DNA of 64,000 bases from DATJLY01 sp035532935 (lineage in GTDB: Bacteria > Pseudomonadota > Alphaproteobacteria > ATCC43930 > CGMCC-115725), in the NCBI GenBank assembly GCA_035532935.1, contig DATKQE010000075.1, positions 1 to 64,000 of the forward strand. The letters are read 5' to 3'. Below are positions 24,344 to 33,467 of the stretch, one piece after another (positions within the stretch are counted from its first letter, which is position 1; every line of letters begins with the position of its first letter). The position numbers and the translations under genes were made by a program. The notes beneath the pieces are model-generated. The model ran no database searches. It worked only from the letters and a program-made list of their open reading frames with translations, and had not been told where the DNA came from.

Positions 24344-24595
24344 CTATGGCGGATCGTGCCGGTCGGACAACGGCGCAGCTCCGGCACGGTCGTCGAACCC
24401 CTTGCGGTGGCTGTAGAATACCAAGGCCATCAACCCGATCCCGAGCCCGAGCGTGCCAAGCCCGCCAAGGATGAGCGCGACATAGCCCGCGGGCGTCATA
24501 TCGACCGCGCCGAGCGACATCCAGAGATACACCGCCAAGGCCACCATCGACAGCGACAAGACCCCCGCGACCATGATGCCGATCCAGTCCTTCAT
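24344..24595 (-). CDS. Small two-helix membrane protein
   Basis: An 83-aa protein with two hydrophobic helices. WIGIMVAGVLSLSMVALAVY spans about residues 3-22 and GYVALILGGLGTLGLGIGLM about residues 37-56. A charged tail HRKGFDDRAGAAPLSDRHDP follows. I do not recognise a family. It follows the hydrolase gene by 8 bp, so it is probably co-transcribed with it. ATG at 24595. Confidence 0.6.
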   Translation of the reverse strand: MKDWIGIMVAGVLSLSMVALAVYLWMSLGAVDMTPAGYVALILGGLGTLGLGIGLMALVFYSHRKGFDDRAGAAPLSDRHDPP

Positions 24596-24603
24596 GGCGG
24601 CGT

Positions 24604-25374
24604 CTAGCGCAGCGCCGAGGCGAAGAAGCCGGCGAGGCGGGCGGCGACCTCGGACGGCCGCTCGGTGTGGAGCGCGTGCCCGGAATGCGGCAGGGCGAAC
24701 AGCTCGGCACCACGGAGCGCGCGCATATAGGGCAGGTGGCAGGAGAAGGGACAGATCCGGTCCTCGGTTCCCCACACCAGCAGCGTCGGCACGTCGATGC
24801 GGTGCAACCAATAGGGAAGCTGCGGATTGTGCAGACGCGGCGTCCAGGCGAGCCGTGCGGCAGCGGAGCGGTTCTGCAGCATCACGTCGACATCGACGCC
24901 GGCGAGCGCGTCGAGCCGCGCCGCGACGAGATGCGGCTCGAAGAAGGAATTGCGCACGTGCTCCTCGGGACCCCAGAGGAAGATGTCGCCGAATGGTTCC
25001 TCCGGCGAGGCGACGCCGGCCGGCGCCATGAGCGTCAGGCTCTTGAGCCGCGCGGTATTGCGGATCGCGATCTCGGCCGCGGTCCAGCCGCCGAGCGAAT
25101 GGCCGACGAGGTGGACACCGTCGAGCTCGAGCGCGCCGAGAAAATCCAGATAGAAGAACGCGAGATCGCCGACGCTCGCCATCCATTCGGGGATTGACGA
25201 GCGGCCGAAGCCCGGATGCTCGGGCGCGAGCACATGCCAGCTCTCGCTCAACTGCTCGAGCATCGGATACCAGTTCGCCCCGCCGGCGCCATGCAGATAG
25301 AGAACCGGAGCGCCGCTTCCGGCCTCCATCAGCCGCAGCTTTTCGCCGCCGACCTCGACCATTCTCTCGCGCAT
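24604..25374 (-). CDS. Alpha/beta hydrolase
   Basis: A 256-aa alpha/beta-hydrolase. YLHGAGGANWYPMLEQL forms the oxyanion region, HLVGHSLGGWTAAE the nucleophile elbow (Ser near residue 93), and WGTEDRICP and HSGHALHTERP supply the acid and His. The 2-hydroxymuconate semialdehyde hydrolase / MhpC group shows similar spacing, but the substrate cannot be deduced. It is divergent from the MFS transporter gene and upstream of a small membrane protein. Confidence 0.82.
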   Translation of the reverse strand: MRERMVEVGGEKLRLMEAGSGAPVLYLHGAGGANWYPMLEQLSESWHVLAPEHPGFGRSSIPEWMASVGDLAFFYLDFLGALELDGVHLVGHSLGGWTAAEIAIRNTARLKSLTLMAPAGVASPEEPFGDIFLWGPEEHVRNSFFEPHLVAARLDALAGVDVDVMLQNRSAAARLAWTPRLHNPQLPYWLHRIDVPTLLVWGTEDRICPFSCHLPYMRALRGAELFALPHSGHALHTERPSEVAARLAGFFASALR

Positions 25375-25496
25375 GCCGGCACCTTAGGCCGCCGCTCGGC
25401 GGAGCGTCAACGCGGTTCCGCGCCGGTCCTGACGCGCGGCTTGAACGGATACGGCAAACGCCGTAGAGGAGCGGCACAAGAACCGGGGGAAACACC

Positions 25497-26885
25497 ATGG
25501 GCAATAGCACCGCCACCGCCGATGCGACCGCGACTGATTACCGCATCGCCGCGCGCATCGAGCGCTTGCCGCTGTCGGCGTTCCATCTCCGCATCGGAAT
25601 GATCATCGGCAGCAGCTGGTTCTTTGACGGCTTTGACGCGCTCGCCGTCGCCTATGTGCTGCCGGCCCTCATCGGGTTGTGGAAGCTTGCGCCGAGCCAG
25701 ATCGGGATCCTGATCTCGGTCGGGTATCTCGGGCAGACCATCGGGTCGGTCTTTTTCGGCTGGCTCGCCGAGCGCGTCGGCCGCGTTCCCTGCACCCTTT
25801 ATACCCTGCTCATCTGGTCGGTGATGAGCTTCGCCTGCGCCTTCGCGTGGGACTACAATTCGCTGCTCGCGATGCGCTTCCTGCAGGGGCTGGGGCTCGG
25901 CGGCGAGATTCCGATCATGGCGACCTATATCAATGAATTCGCCACGGCCGGGCGGCGCGGCCGGTTCTCGCTCAGCTATCAGGTGCTGTTCTCGATCGGG
26001 CTCGCGGTCGTGGCGATTGTCGCGTCCTGGGTGGTGCCGGCCTTCGGCTGGCGCTGGATGTTCGTGATCGGCGCGGTGCCGGCGTTCCTTGCGCTTCCGC
26101 TGCGCCGGATTCTGCCGGAATCGCCGCGCTGGCTCGCGAGCCGCGGCCGTCTGGCGGAAGCCGACCGCGTGCTGACCGGGATCGAGGCGACGATTTCGCG
26201 CAACGGCGCGCGGCCGTTGCCGCCCATTCCCGATCACCTGCCGCAGGTCACGCCCGCGCGCACGCGGTTTTCCGATCTCTTCCAGGGGATCTACCGGCGC
26301 CGCACCTTCACCGTGTGGGTCATGTGGGTTTGCACCTATCTCGTCATCTACGGTCTTACCACCTGGCTGCCGTCGCTGTGGCACACGGTCTATCACCTGA
26401 CGGTGCAGCAGTCGCTCAACTATAGCGTCGTCACCACGCTCGTCAGCCTCCTGGGCGCGCTCGCTTCGATCGTGTTCATCGATCTCATCGGACGCAAGCC
26501 GCTCTTCGCCACGGCGCAGCTCGTGAGCTGCCTGCCGCTGCTCTACCTCGCTACTCAGGTCCATCTCGAGTCTTCGAGCGTGCTGGTGTTGGTTTCGTTC
26601 GGCCTGATCGGCAACAGCGTGCTCGCGCTGTCGCTCAGCACCTATACGGCGGAGATTTATCCGACCGAGATGCGCGCGCTCGGCACCGGCGTGGGCAATG
26701 CCTGGCTCCGGGCGGCCTCGGTGGTCGGCCCGTTCCTGATCGGCTCGTTCCTGCTGCCGCGGGGCGGAATCGCCGCGATCTTCATCGTCATGGGCCTGGC
26801 CTCGCTGATCGGCGGCCTGACCACGCTGTTTTTCGCCGTCGAGCCGCGCGGCAAGGTGCTCGAGCAGCTATCACCGTCGCTCTAG
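25497..26885 (+). CDS. MFS transporter, aromatic-acid/sugar symporter type
   Basis: A 462-aa inner-membrane protein with 12 predicted helices. Helix 1 is preceded by FHLRIGMIIGSSWFFDGFDA, where the D-G-F-D motif is typical of aromatic acid:H+ symporters. The loop 2-3 signature is GWLAERVGRVP, the helix 4-5 region MRFLQGLGLGGEIPIMATYI, and the 6-7 loop has PESPRWLASRG. It would bring an organic acid into the cell. GGGGAAAC lies just before the ATG at 25497. Next downstream in the same direction is the bicupin gene, 118 bp away, so it may serve that pathway. Confidence 0.88.
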   Translation: MGNSTATADATATDYRIAARIERLPLSAFHLRIGMIIGSSWFFDGFDALAVAYVLPALIGLWKLAPSQIGILISVGYLGQTIGSVFFGWLAERVGRVPCTLYTLLIWSVMSFACAFAWDYNSLLAMRFLQGLGLGGEIPIMATYINEFATAGRRGRFSLSYQVLFSIGLAVVAIVASWVVPAFGWRWMFVIGAVPAFLALPLRRILPESPRWLASRGRLAEADRVLTGIEATISRNGARPLPPIPDHLPQVTPARTRFSDLFQGIYRRRTFTVWVMWVCTYLVIYGLTTWLPSLWHTVYHLTVQQSLNYSVVTTLVSLLGALASIVFIDLIGRKPLFATAQLVSCLPLLYLATQVHLESSSVLVLVSFGLIGNSVLALSLSTYTAEIYPTEMRALGTGVGNAWLRAASVVGPFLIGSFLLPRGGIAAIFIVMGLASLIGGLTTLFFAVEPRGKVLEQLSPSL

Positions 26886-27003
26886 GCGGGGCCGCAGCGA
26901 CGACACCGCGGCCGCCGGCCGGTTGTCCCTTGCGTGCGCGGCGCCGCGGGCGGTACGGTCCGCGCCAGCATTCTGTTCGGCGGCGGCTGAGAGGAAAAAC
27001 GCC

Positions 27004-28224
27004 ATGCCTCACGAGCTTCCCGGTCAAGTCCACTGGCACGAGCCGTCCGGCGGCAGAAATGCCGGCTATGGCAAATTCGGCCGGCCCGCGACGCCTTATG
27101 ACAAGTTCATGGACGGCGAAGGCATCCCCATCGTGCGCGACATCGGCGTGAGCAAGGTGCAGAACCTGCCGCTGGCGCCGTGGCCGCGGCTGGGCGGCCG
27201 CGGCACGTACATCCAGCTCTACGGCACCGAGGGCAAATGGGGCTGCTATGTCGTCGAAGTGCCCGCACGCGGCGCGCTCAACGCTGAGAAGCATCTCTAC
27301 GAAGAGATCTACTACGTCGTCGATGGCCGCGGCTCGACCGAGGTGTGGATCGAGGGCGAGACGCGGCGCCACATCTTCGAATGGCAGACCGGATCGCTGT
27401 TCTCGATCCCGGTCAACGCGATGCACCGCGTGGTCAACGCGACCTCGAGCCCGGCGCTGCTGCTCGCCGGCACGACCGCGCCCAATCTGATGAACCTGCT
27501 CAACAACAAAGGCGCCATTTTCGACTGTCCCTATGCGTTCCGCGACCGGTTCAGCGGCGCCGACGACTTCTACAAGCCCAACGACGACATCGAGCCCGAT
27601 CCCGTGCGCGGGCTCGCCATGCGCCGCACCAACCTCATTCCCGACATCGTCAATTGCGACCTGCCGCTCGACAACCGGCGCTCGCCCGGCTATCGCCGCA
27701 TCGAGCCATTCATGACCGGCAACACGTTCTATCTCTGGATCGGTCAGCACGAGAACGGCCGCTATTCCAAGGGCCATGCCCATACCTCGGCGGCGGTGCT
27801 CGTTTGTCTCAAGGGGCGCGGCTATACCTACACTTGGCCCGAACATCTCGGGCCGACGCCGTGGAAGGACGGCAAGGCGGCAATGGTGAAGCGCGTCGAT
27901 TACGAGCCCGTCGGCCTCGTTTCGGCCGCACCCGGCGGCGCGCGCTGGTTCCATCAGCATTTCGGCGTCTCGAAGGAATCATTCCGCCTCACTGCCTGGT
28001 TCGGGCCCCACGCGCCCGGACGCGAGCCCGGCCCGCCGGGCGAGCCACACACCGATTACGGCGCCATCGACCTCGACGAGGGCGGCACCGCCATCCCCTA
28101 CGCCGCGGAGGACCCGTTCATCCGCGCCGAATATGCCGAGACGCTGCGCCGCGCCGACGTCGAGAACCGGATGGACCCGAAATGGTACGAGCCCGGCGCC
28201 AAGGTCCGCTCCGCCGCGGAGTAG
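27004..28224 (+). CDS. Bicupin protein, gentisate-dioxygenase-like fold
   Basis: A 406-aa protein with two cupin domains. The first spans about residues 75-160, where AEKHLYEEIYYVVDGRGSTE is motif 1 and FSIPVNAMHRVVNATS motif 2. The second spans about residues 250-345, with KGHAHTSAAVLVCLKGRGYT as motif 1 and ARWFHQHFGVSKES as motif 2. His and Glu ligands fit a metal site in each domain. Length and bicupin layout are like gentisate or salicylate dioxygenases, but the match is loose. AGAGGAAAAA precedes the ATG at 27004. It ends 7 nt before the EutA-like gene, so the two are clearly one operon. Confidence 0.75.
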   Translation: MPHELPGQVHWHEPSGGRNAGYGKFGRPATPYDKFMDGEGIPIVRDIGVSKVQNLPLAPWPRLGGRGTYIQLYGTEGKWGCYVVEVPARGALNAEKHLYEEIYYVVDGRGSTEVWIEGETRRHIFEWQTGSLFSIPVNAMHRVVNATSSPALLLAGTTAPNLMNLLNNKGAIFDCPYAFRDRFSGADDFYKPNDDIEPDPVRGLAMRRTNLIPDIVNCDLPLDNRRSPGYRRIEPFMTGNTFYLWIGQHENGRYSKGHAHTSAAVLVCLKGRGYTYTWPEHLGPTPWKDGKAAMVKRVDYEPVGLVSAAPGGARWFHQHFGVSKESFRLTAWFGPHAPGREPGPPGEPHTDYGAIDLDEGGTAIPYAAEDPFIRAEYAETLRRADVENRMDPKWYEPGAKVRSAAE

Positions 28225-28231
28225 GGAGTCC

Positions 28232-29728
28232 ATGACGGAGCCGGGCAGCAGCGACGACCGGGTCTTCTTCTCCAGCACCGGGCGCACGCTCGCGCTCGAG
28301 GACGAGATCCGGCTCTTGAGCGTCGGCGTCGATATCGGCTCCTCGACCTCGCATCTCGTGTTCTCGCGCATCGTGCTCGAGCGGCTCGATGCGCGCTATG
28401 TTGTTGCCGCGCGCGCCGCGATCTATCAATCGCCGATCCTGCTCACCCCCTATGAAGCGGCCGAGACGATCGACGCCGCCGCGCTCGGCGCCTTCATCGC
28501 GCGCCAGTACGAGGCGGCGGGGATCGCGCGCGATGCCATCGATACCGGCGCGCTCATCCTCACCGGCGTCGCGGTGCGGCGCCGCAACGCCCGCGCGATC
28601 GGCGAGCTGTTCGCGCGCGAAGCCGGCAAGCTCGTCGCGGTGAGTGCCGGCGACGGGCTCGAGACCACCATGGCGGCCTATGGCTCGGGCGCGGTCGCGC
28701 GCTCGATCCGCGAGCGCGCGCCGGTCCTCAACGTCGATGTCGGCGGCGGGACCGCCAAGATCGCGGTGTGCGAGGAGGGCCGCATCACGGCGCTCACCGC
28801 GCTCGACATGGGCGCGCGCCTCATTGCCTTGGATGATGCGGGCCGAATCGTCCGCATCGAGGAAGCTGGCCGCCATTTCGCCGACGCGCTGGGGCTTACG
28901 CTCGCGCCGGGCATGGTGCTCGGCAAGGTCGATGCGACGCGCCTTGCCGCGTTGATGGTCGATCGGCTGTTCGAGGCGATCGACGGCGGTTCGCCTTGCG
29001 CCGGCGCGGCGAAGCTGCTCCGCGTGCCGCCGCTCGCGCATCGCGGCGCGATCGCCGATATCAGCTTCTCCGGCGGCGTCGCCGAGTATATCTACGGCGC
29101 CGAGACCAAGGGATTCGGCGATCTCGGCCCGCTCATCGCGGGTGCGATCCGCGACCGCGTCGCGGCGCGCGGCCTGACGCTGGTGCGGCCCAGCGAAAGC
29201 ATCCGTGCGACGGTGATCGGCGCCTCGCAATACACGATCCAGGTGAGCGGCAGCACCATCTATGTCGCGCCGCTCGAGGTGCTGCCGCTGCGCAATCTTC
29301 CCGTGGTGGCGCCCGATCTTCCGGTCGATGGCGAAGCGATCGAGCCCGATGCCGTCGCCGCCGCCATTGCCGCGGTGCTGGCGCGGCTCGATCTCGCCCA
29401 CGGCGAAAGTCCGGTCGCCGTGTTCGTCCCTTGGCACGGCTCGGCAACCTTCGCGCGGATCGACGGCTTCTGCCGCGGCGTCCTCGGCGGACTCGATCGG
29501 CTCCTCGCCCAGGGCCATCCGCTGGTGCTTGCCGGCGACGGCGACATCGGCGGCCTGCTCGGCATTCATTGCCGCGAGGAACTCGGCCTCGACAACGCCA
29601 TCGTCTCGATCGACGGCATCGAGCTCAAGGAGTTCGACTATATCGACATCGGCGCCATGATCGAGAGCTCCGGTGCCGTCCCGGTGGTGATCAAGTCACT
29701 GATCTTCCCGGCGAGCGCGCCCGGGTAG
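28232..29728 (+). CDS. EutA-like ethanolamine ammonia-lyase reactivase family protein
   Basis: A 498-aa protein of the EutA family, related to the actin/Hsp70-like ATPases. LLSVGVDIGSSTSHLVFSRI is the phosphate-1 type motif, VLNVDVGGGTAKIAVCEEG the second, and ADISFSGGVAEYIYG the adenosine motif. EutA normally swaps damaged B12 from ethanolamine ammonia-lyase EutBC in an ATP-dependent way. No eutB, eutC or other B12 enzyme lies in the window. GGGAG lies 6 nt before the ATG at 28232. Start and spacing (7 bp) tie it to the bicupin gene upstream. Its true client is unknown. Confidence 0.85.
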   Translation: MTEPGSSDDRVFFSSTGRTLALEDEIRLLSVGVDIGSSTSHLVFSRIVLERLDARYVVAARAAIYQSPILLTPYEAAETIDAAALGAFIARQYEAAGIARDAIDTGALILTGVAVRRRNARAIGELFAREAGKLVAVSAGDGLETTMAAYGSGAVARSIRERAPVLNVDVGGGTAKIAVCEEGRITALTALDMGARLIALDDAGRIVRIEEAGRHFADALGLTLAPGMVLGKVDATRLAALMVDRLFEAIDGGSPCAGAAKLLRVPPLAHRGAIADISFSGGVAEYIYGAETKGFGDLGPLIAGAIRDRVAARGLTLVRPSESIRATVIGASQYTIQVSGSTIYVAPLEVLPLRNLPVVAPDLPVDGEAIEPDAVAAAIAAVLARLDLAHGESPVAVFVPWHGSATFARIDGFCRGVLGGLDRLLAQGHPLVLAGDGDIGGLLGIHCREELGLDNAIVSIDGIELKEFDYIDIGAMIESSGAVPVVIKSLIFPASAPG

Positions 29729-29789
29729 AACCGGTTGACAGGACGTGCGCTGTGGTCACACTTGGGGCGGCATGCGCAGGAGAATGCGA

Positions 29790-30704
29790 ATGGACCAGCC
29801 CGGATTGATCGTCGCGCCGTTGACGCCGTTCACGCGCGAGCTTGCCGTCGATGAGGCGGCGCTGGCGCGGCAGATCGACTACATCATCAAGGACTGCAAG
29901 CCGACCATGATCGTTGCCGCCGGCGTCGAGGCGCAGGAATACACCTATCTGAGCCTCGAGGACCGCAAGGCGCTGATCCGGAGCACGATCGAGCGGGTCG
30001 ACCGGCGCTGCCCGGTGATGGTCGGCGTCTCGCATCCGTCCTTCCGCGCCGCCATTGCGCTGGCGCATTACGCCGAGACGCTGGGCGCGGCGGCGGTGCA
30101 GATGCTGGCGCCGTTGCGCGCGCATGGCGGGCCGCCCACCGACCGCGACCTCGTCGCCTATTTCGAGGCGGTCGGGCGCGAGACCTCGCTGCCGATCACG
30201 CTCTATCTCAACCCCGGCCCGGGCGCCGAGGTCTCGATCCCGGCGACCATCGCGCTCGCCAAGCTCGACAAGGTGCGCTTCGTCAAGGAAAGCTCGCGCG
30301 ACCTTGCGCGCGTCTCGCGCCTGATCGTCGAGATCGACCATGCCGGCCATGCCAAGTACTTCACCACCATGCAGATGCTGCTGACGACGATCCAACTGGG
30401 CGGCGCCGGCGCCACCATGCCGCCGCCGGCGGCCGAGATCGCCCGCCACGTCATCGACGCCTATGTCGCCGGCGATCGCGAGCGGGCGGCAGAATATCAG
30501 CTCCAGTTCGCGCTCTTCCCGGCGCGCTGGATGCATCGCGGCCTGACCCCCACGATGAAGGCGGCGATGCGGATCATCGGCCTTTCCGTCGGCGACCCCT
30601 ATCCGCCCTATGCGGCGCTCGATGCCGAGGAGACGAAGGCGCTCGAGGCGTTCCTCAAGACCACCCTCCTCGCCAAGCGCGGGCTCGTCCATGCTGACGA
30701 TTAG
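29790..30704 (+). CDS. DapA/NanA-family class I aldolase or decarboxylase-like lyase
   Basis: A 304-aa TIM-barrel Schiff-base enzyme of the dihydrodipicolinate synthase / N-acetylneuraminate lyase superfamily. The active-site Lys is in VRFVKESSRDL and the Tyr in TLYLNPGPG. MIVAAGVEAQEYTYLSLEDR replaces the usual GTTGE loop, so the pyruvate-carboxylate site is altered. Relatives act on oxo-acids, hydratase-aldolase products or 2-keto sugars. AGGAG lies 7 nt before the ATG at 29790; in-frame ATGs at 29772 and 29784 lie upstream. Its end overlaps the next gene by 14 nt. Confidence 0.8.
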   Translation: MDQPGLIVAPLTPFTRELAVDEAALARQIDYIIKDCKPTMIVAAGVEAQEYTYLSLEDRKALIRSTIERVDRRCPVMVGVSHPSFRAAIALAHYAETLGAAAVQMLAPLRAHGGPPTDRDLVAYFEAVGRETSLPITLYLNPGPGAEVSIPATIALAKLDKVRFVKESSRDLARVSRLIVEIDHAGHAKYFTTMQMLLTTIQLGGAGATMPPPAAEIARHVIDAYVAGDRERAAEYQLQFALFPARWMHRGLTPTMKAAMRIIGLSVGDPYPPYAALDAEETKALEAFLKTTLLAKRGLVHADD

Positions 30705-31125
30705 ACGGCTCTCGATCGAGGAGGCGCAAATCCTCATCGACGGCGCGGCGGCGAAAGCGCGCGAGATCGGCGTGCCGATGTGCATCGCCGTGTGCGACGA
30801 ATCGGGCCACCTCATCCGCTTCGACCGCATGGACGGCGGCAAGGTCTCGAGCATCTCGATCGCCATCGACAAGGCCTTCACCGGCGCCGTCGCACGCCGC
30901 GGCACCCATGTCTACAACCAGCTCTGCGTGCCCGGCAGCGGCACCTTCGGCATCCATGTCAGCAACGGCGGGCATTTCAGCGTGATCGGCGGCGGCCTGC
31001 CCGTCACCGTCGACGGCGAGATCGTCGGGGGCGTCGGCCTGTCCTCGGGCACGGCCGAGCAGGACCTCGTCTGCGCCGAGGCCGCGGTCAAATATTTCTA
31101 CGAGAAGACCGGGCGGAAGGCATAG
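30691..31125 (+). CDS. HbpS/GlcG-family (DUF336) haem-degrading-like protein
   Basis: A 144-aa protein of the HbpS/GlcG family. Segments MCIAVCDESGHLIRFDRMDG and IAIDKAFTGAVARRGTHVYN are typical, as is IVGGVGLSSGTAEQDLVCAE. Family members bind haem, corrinoids or small acids, and are often the last gene of catabolic operons (GlcG, PduO C-terminal domain). The link to corrinoids is of interest beside a EutA-like gene. The ATG at 30691 lies inside the aldolase gene, so translation is coupled. Confidence 0.85.
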   Translation: MLTIRRLSIEEAQILIDGAAAKAREIGVPMCIAVCDESGHLIRFDRMDGGKVSSISIAIDKAFTGAVARRGTHVYNQLCVPGSGTFGIHVSNGGHFSVIGGGLPVTVDGEIVGGVGLSSGTAEQDLVCAEAAVKYFYEKTGRKA

Positions 31126-31129
31126 GCGC

Positions 31130-33409
31130 TTACCCGATCGCCTCGTGCGCGGCGAGCGCAGCGAGGTTGACGAGGTCGGACACGGTGCTGCCCATCTCGA
31201 CGATCTGGGCAGGCTTGGCAAGCCCCATCAGCAGCGGCCCGATGCGCTTACCGCCGCCCATCTGCTCGAGAAGCTGCGAGGCGAGCGTGGCGCTGTCGAG
31301 GCCGGGCATGATGAGGACGTTGGCCGGCCCGGTGAGGCGGCAGAACGGATAGCGGTCGCGCATGAGCGCGACATTGAGCGCGATCTCGGCGCTCATCTCG
31401 CCATCATATTCGAAATCGGGGCGGCGCGCGTCGAGCAGCGCCACCGCCTCGCGCACGCGCGCGGCCGCCGCGCGTCCGGGATTGCCGAAACTCGAATGCG
31501 ACAGCAGCGCCACGCGCGGCTCCTGGCCCATCATGCGGCGGGCACATTCGGCCGACTGCATGGCGATGTCGGCGAGTTCCGGTCCCGTCGGCGCATCGTG
31601 CGCGGTGGTGTCGGCAATGAACAGCGACCGGCCCCGCGACACCAGCAGCGCATAGCCGAAGATCCGGCTTCCCTCTTTGGCGCCGATGACCCGCACGACC
31701 TCGTCGAAGGCCTGGAAATAGTTGCGCGTCTCGCCCGTCACCATCGCATCGGCGTCGCCGCACGCGACCATGCAGGCGGCGAAGACGTTGCGATCCTGGT
31801 TCACCATGCGCTGGCAGTCGCGGCGGAGCGCGCCGTCGCGCTGCAGCCGGCCGTAAAGAAACCCGGCATAGGCCTCGCCGGCGGGCGACAGGCGCGGGTT
31901 GTGGATCTCGAGCGCGGCGGTTTCGGCGAGTCCCAGCGCGTCGAGCGCGGTGCGGATGCGCTCGTGGCGCGCGACCAGGACCGGCGTGCCATAGCCGCTG
32001 TCGCGGAACGACAGCGCGGCGCGGATGGTCTTCTCCTCCTCGCCCTCGGCGAAGACGACGCGCTTGGGGTTGGCGCGCACCTGATCGAAGATGCGCTGCA
32101 GGCTCGCGGCGGTCGGATCGAGCCGGCCCTTGAGGCTGTTGCGATAGGTGGCGAGATCGGCGTAGGGCCGGCGCGCCACGCCCGAATCGATCGCCGCCTT
32201 GGCGACCGCCGGCGGTATCGACCAGATGAGGCGCGGATCGAACGGCGTCGGCACGATATAGTCTGGCCCGTAACGCAGCCGCTGGCCCGCATAGGCGGCC
32301 GCCACCTCGTCGGGCACATCCTCGCGCGCAAGCTTGGCGAGTGCATGGGCGGCGGCGATCTTCATGGCGTCGTTGATGGTCGAGGCGCGGACGTCGAGCG
32401 CGCCGCGGAAGATATAGGGAAACCCCAGGACGTTGTTGATCTGGTTGGGATAGTCCGAGCGGCCGGTGCAGATGATCGCGTCGGGCCGCACCGCCCGCAC
32501 CTCCTCGGGCGCGATCTCGGGATCGGGGTTGGCCATGGCCGCGATCATCGGCCGCTTGGCCATGGCTTTGACCATATCCGATGTCACCGCGCCCTTGACC
32601 GAGAGCCCGAAGAACACGTCGGCGCCCTCGAGCGCCTCGGTCAAGGTGCGCCGCTTGGTCACCGCCGCATGGGCCGACTTCCATTGATTCATGCCGTCGC
32701 GGCGGCCCTCGTAGATGACGCCCTTGGTGTCGCACAGCAGCACATTGGCGTGCGGCAGGCCCATGCTCTTCAACAGCTCGACGCAGGCGATTGCCGCGGC
32801 GCCCGCTCCGTTCACCACCATGCGGATGGTCTTGAGATCGCGCCCGGTGAGATCGAGCGCGTTCAGGAGCGCCGCCGTGGCGATGATCGCGGTGCCGTGC
32901 TGATCGTCGTGAAAGACAGGAATGTCCAAGAGCTCGCGCAGGCGCTGCTCGATGATGAAGCATTCTGGCGCCTTGATGTCCTCGAGATTGATGCCGCCGA
33001 AGGCCGGGTGGAGATAGCGCACGCAATTGACGAACGCATCGATATCGGCGGTGGCGATCTCGAGATCGATGCTGTCGATCCCGGCGAAGCGCTTGAACAG
33101 CACCGCCTTGCCTTCCATCACCGGCTTCGCGGCAAGCGCGCCGAGATCGCCCAGCCCCAGCACCGCGGTGCCGTTGGTGATCACCGCGACGAGATTGCCC
33201 TTGGCGGTGTACTCATAGGCGAGCGCCGGGTCGCGCTTGATGTGAAGGCAGGGATAGGCCACGCCCGGCGAATAGGCGAGCGACAGGTCCTGCTGCGTCG
33301 TCAGCGGTTTGGTCGGCGCGATCTCGAGCTTGCCCGGCCGGCCCTCGACATGGAAGCGGAGCGCTTCCTGCTCGGTGACCCGGGACGCGGCACATTCGGA
33401 CTCTGACAC
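31130..33409 (-). CDS. maeB: NADP-dependent malic enzyme, MaeB type
   Basis: A 759-aa multidomain malic enzyme that converts malate to pyruvate, CO2 and NADPH. The malic N-terminal domain covers about residues 25-160 (LAYSPGVAYPCLHI, ITNGTAVLGLGDLGALAAKP, with the catalytic Lys in PVMEGKAVLFK). The NAD(P)-binding domain follows (VVNGAGAAAIACVELL). The C-terminal half is a phosphotransacetylase-like domain (VVFAEGEEEKTIRAA to NVLIMPGLDSATLA), which is regulatory and binds acetyl-CoA in this family. The GTG at 33409 has GGGAGGG before it and gives the normal family length; the ATG at 33433 lies upstream of that site. Convergent to the HbpS gene (4 bp apart). Confidence 0.93.
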   Translation of the reverse strand: MSESECAASRVTEQEALRFHVEGRPGKLEIAPTKPLTTQQDLSLAYSPGVAYPCLHIKRDPALAYEYTAKGNLVAVITNGTAVLGLGDLGALAAKPVMEGKAVLFKRFAGIDSIDLEIATADIDAFVNCVRYLHPAFGGINLEDIKAPECFIIEQRLRELLDIPVFHDDQHGTAIIATAALLNALDLTGRDLKTIRMVVNGAGAAAIACVELLKSMGLPHANVLLCDTKGVIYEGRRDGMNQWKSAHAAVTKRRTLTEALEGADVFFGLSVKGAVTSDMVKAMAKRPMIAAMANPDPEIAPEEVRAVRPDAIICTGRSDYPNQINNVLGFPYIFRGALDVRASTINDAMKIAAAHALAKLAREDVPDEVAAAYAGQRLRYGPDYIVPTPFDPRLIWSIPPAVAKAAIDSGVARRPYADLATYRNSLKGRLDPTAASLQRIFDQVRANPKRVVFAEGEEEKTIRAALSFRDSGYGTPVLVARHERIRTALDALGLAETAALEIHNPRLSPAGEAYAGFLYGRLQRDGALRRDCQRMVNQDRNVFAACMVACGDADAMVTGETRNYFQAFDEVVRVIGAKEGSRIFGYALLVSRGRSLFIADTTAHDAPTGPELADIAMQSAECARRMMGQEPRVALLSHSSFGNPGRAAAARVREAVALLDARRPDFEYDGEMSAEIALNVALMRDRYPFCRLTGPANVLIMPGLDSATLASQLLEQMGGGKRIGPLLMGLAKPAQIVEMGSTVSDLVNLAALAAHEAIG

Positions 33410-33467
33410 GGTTCCCTCCCACAGGGCATCCATTGCTGGGGCGCGGATCGCGCCCCAGGCATCATTA

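Noticed and set aside
31145..33406. A 753-codon open frame on the plus strand opposite maeB
   Set aside because: It mirrors the malic enzyme gene codon for codon, is low in complexity and rich in Arg/Ala/Gly, and has no family motif. It arises from high GC at third positions.
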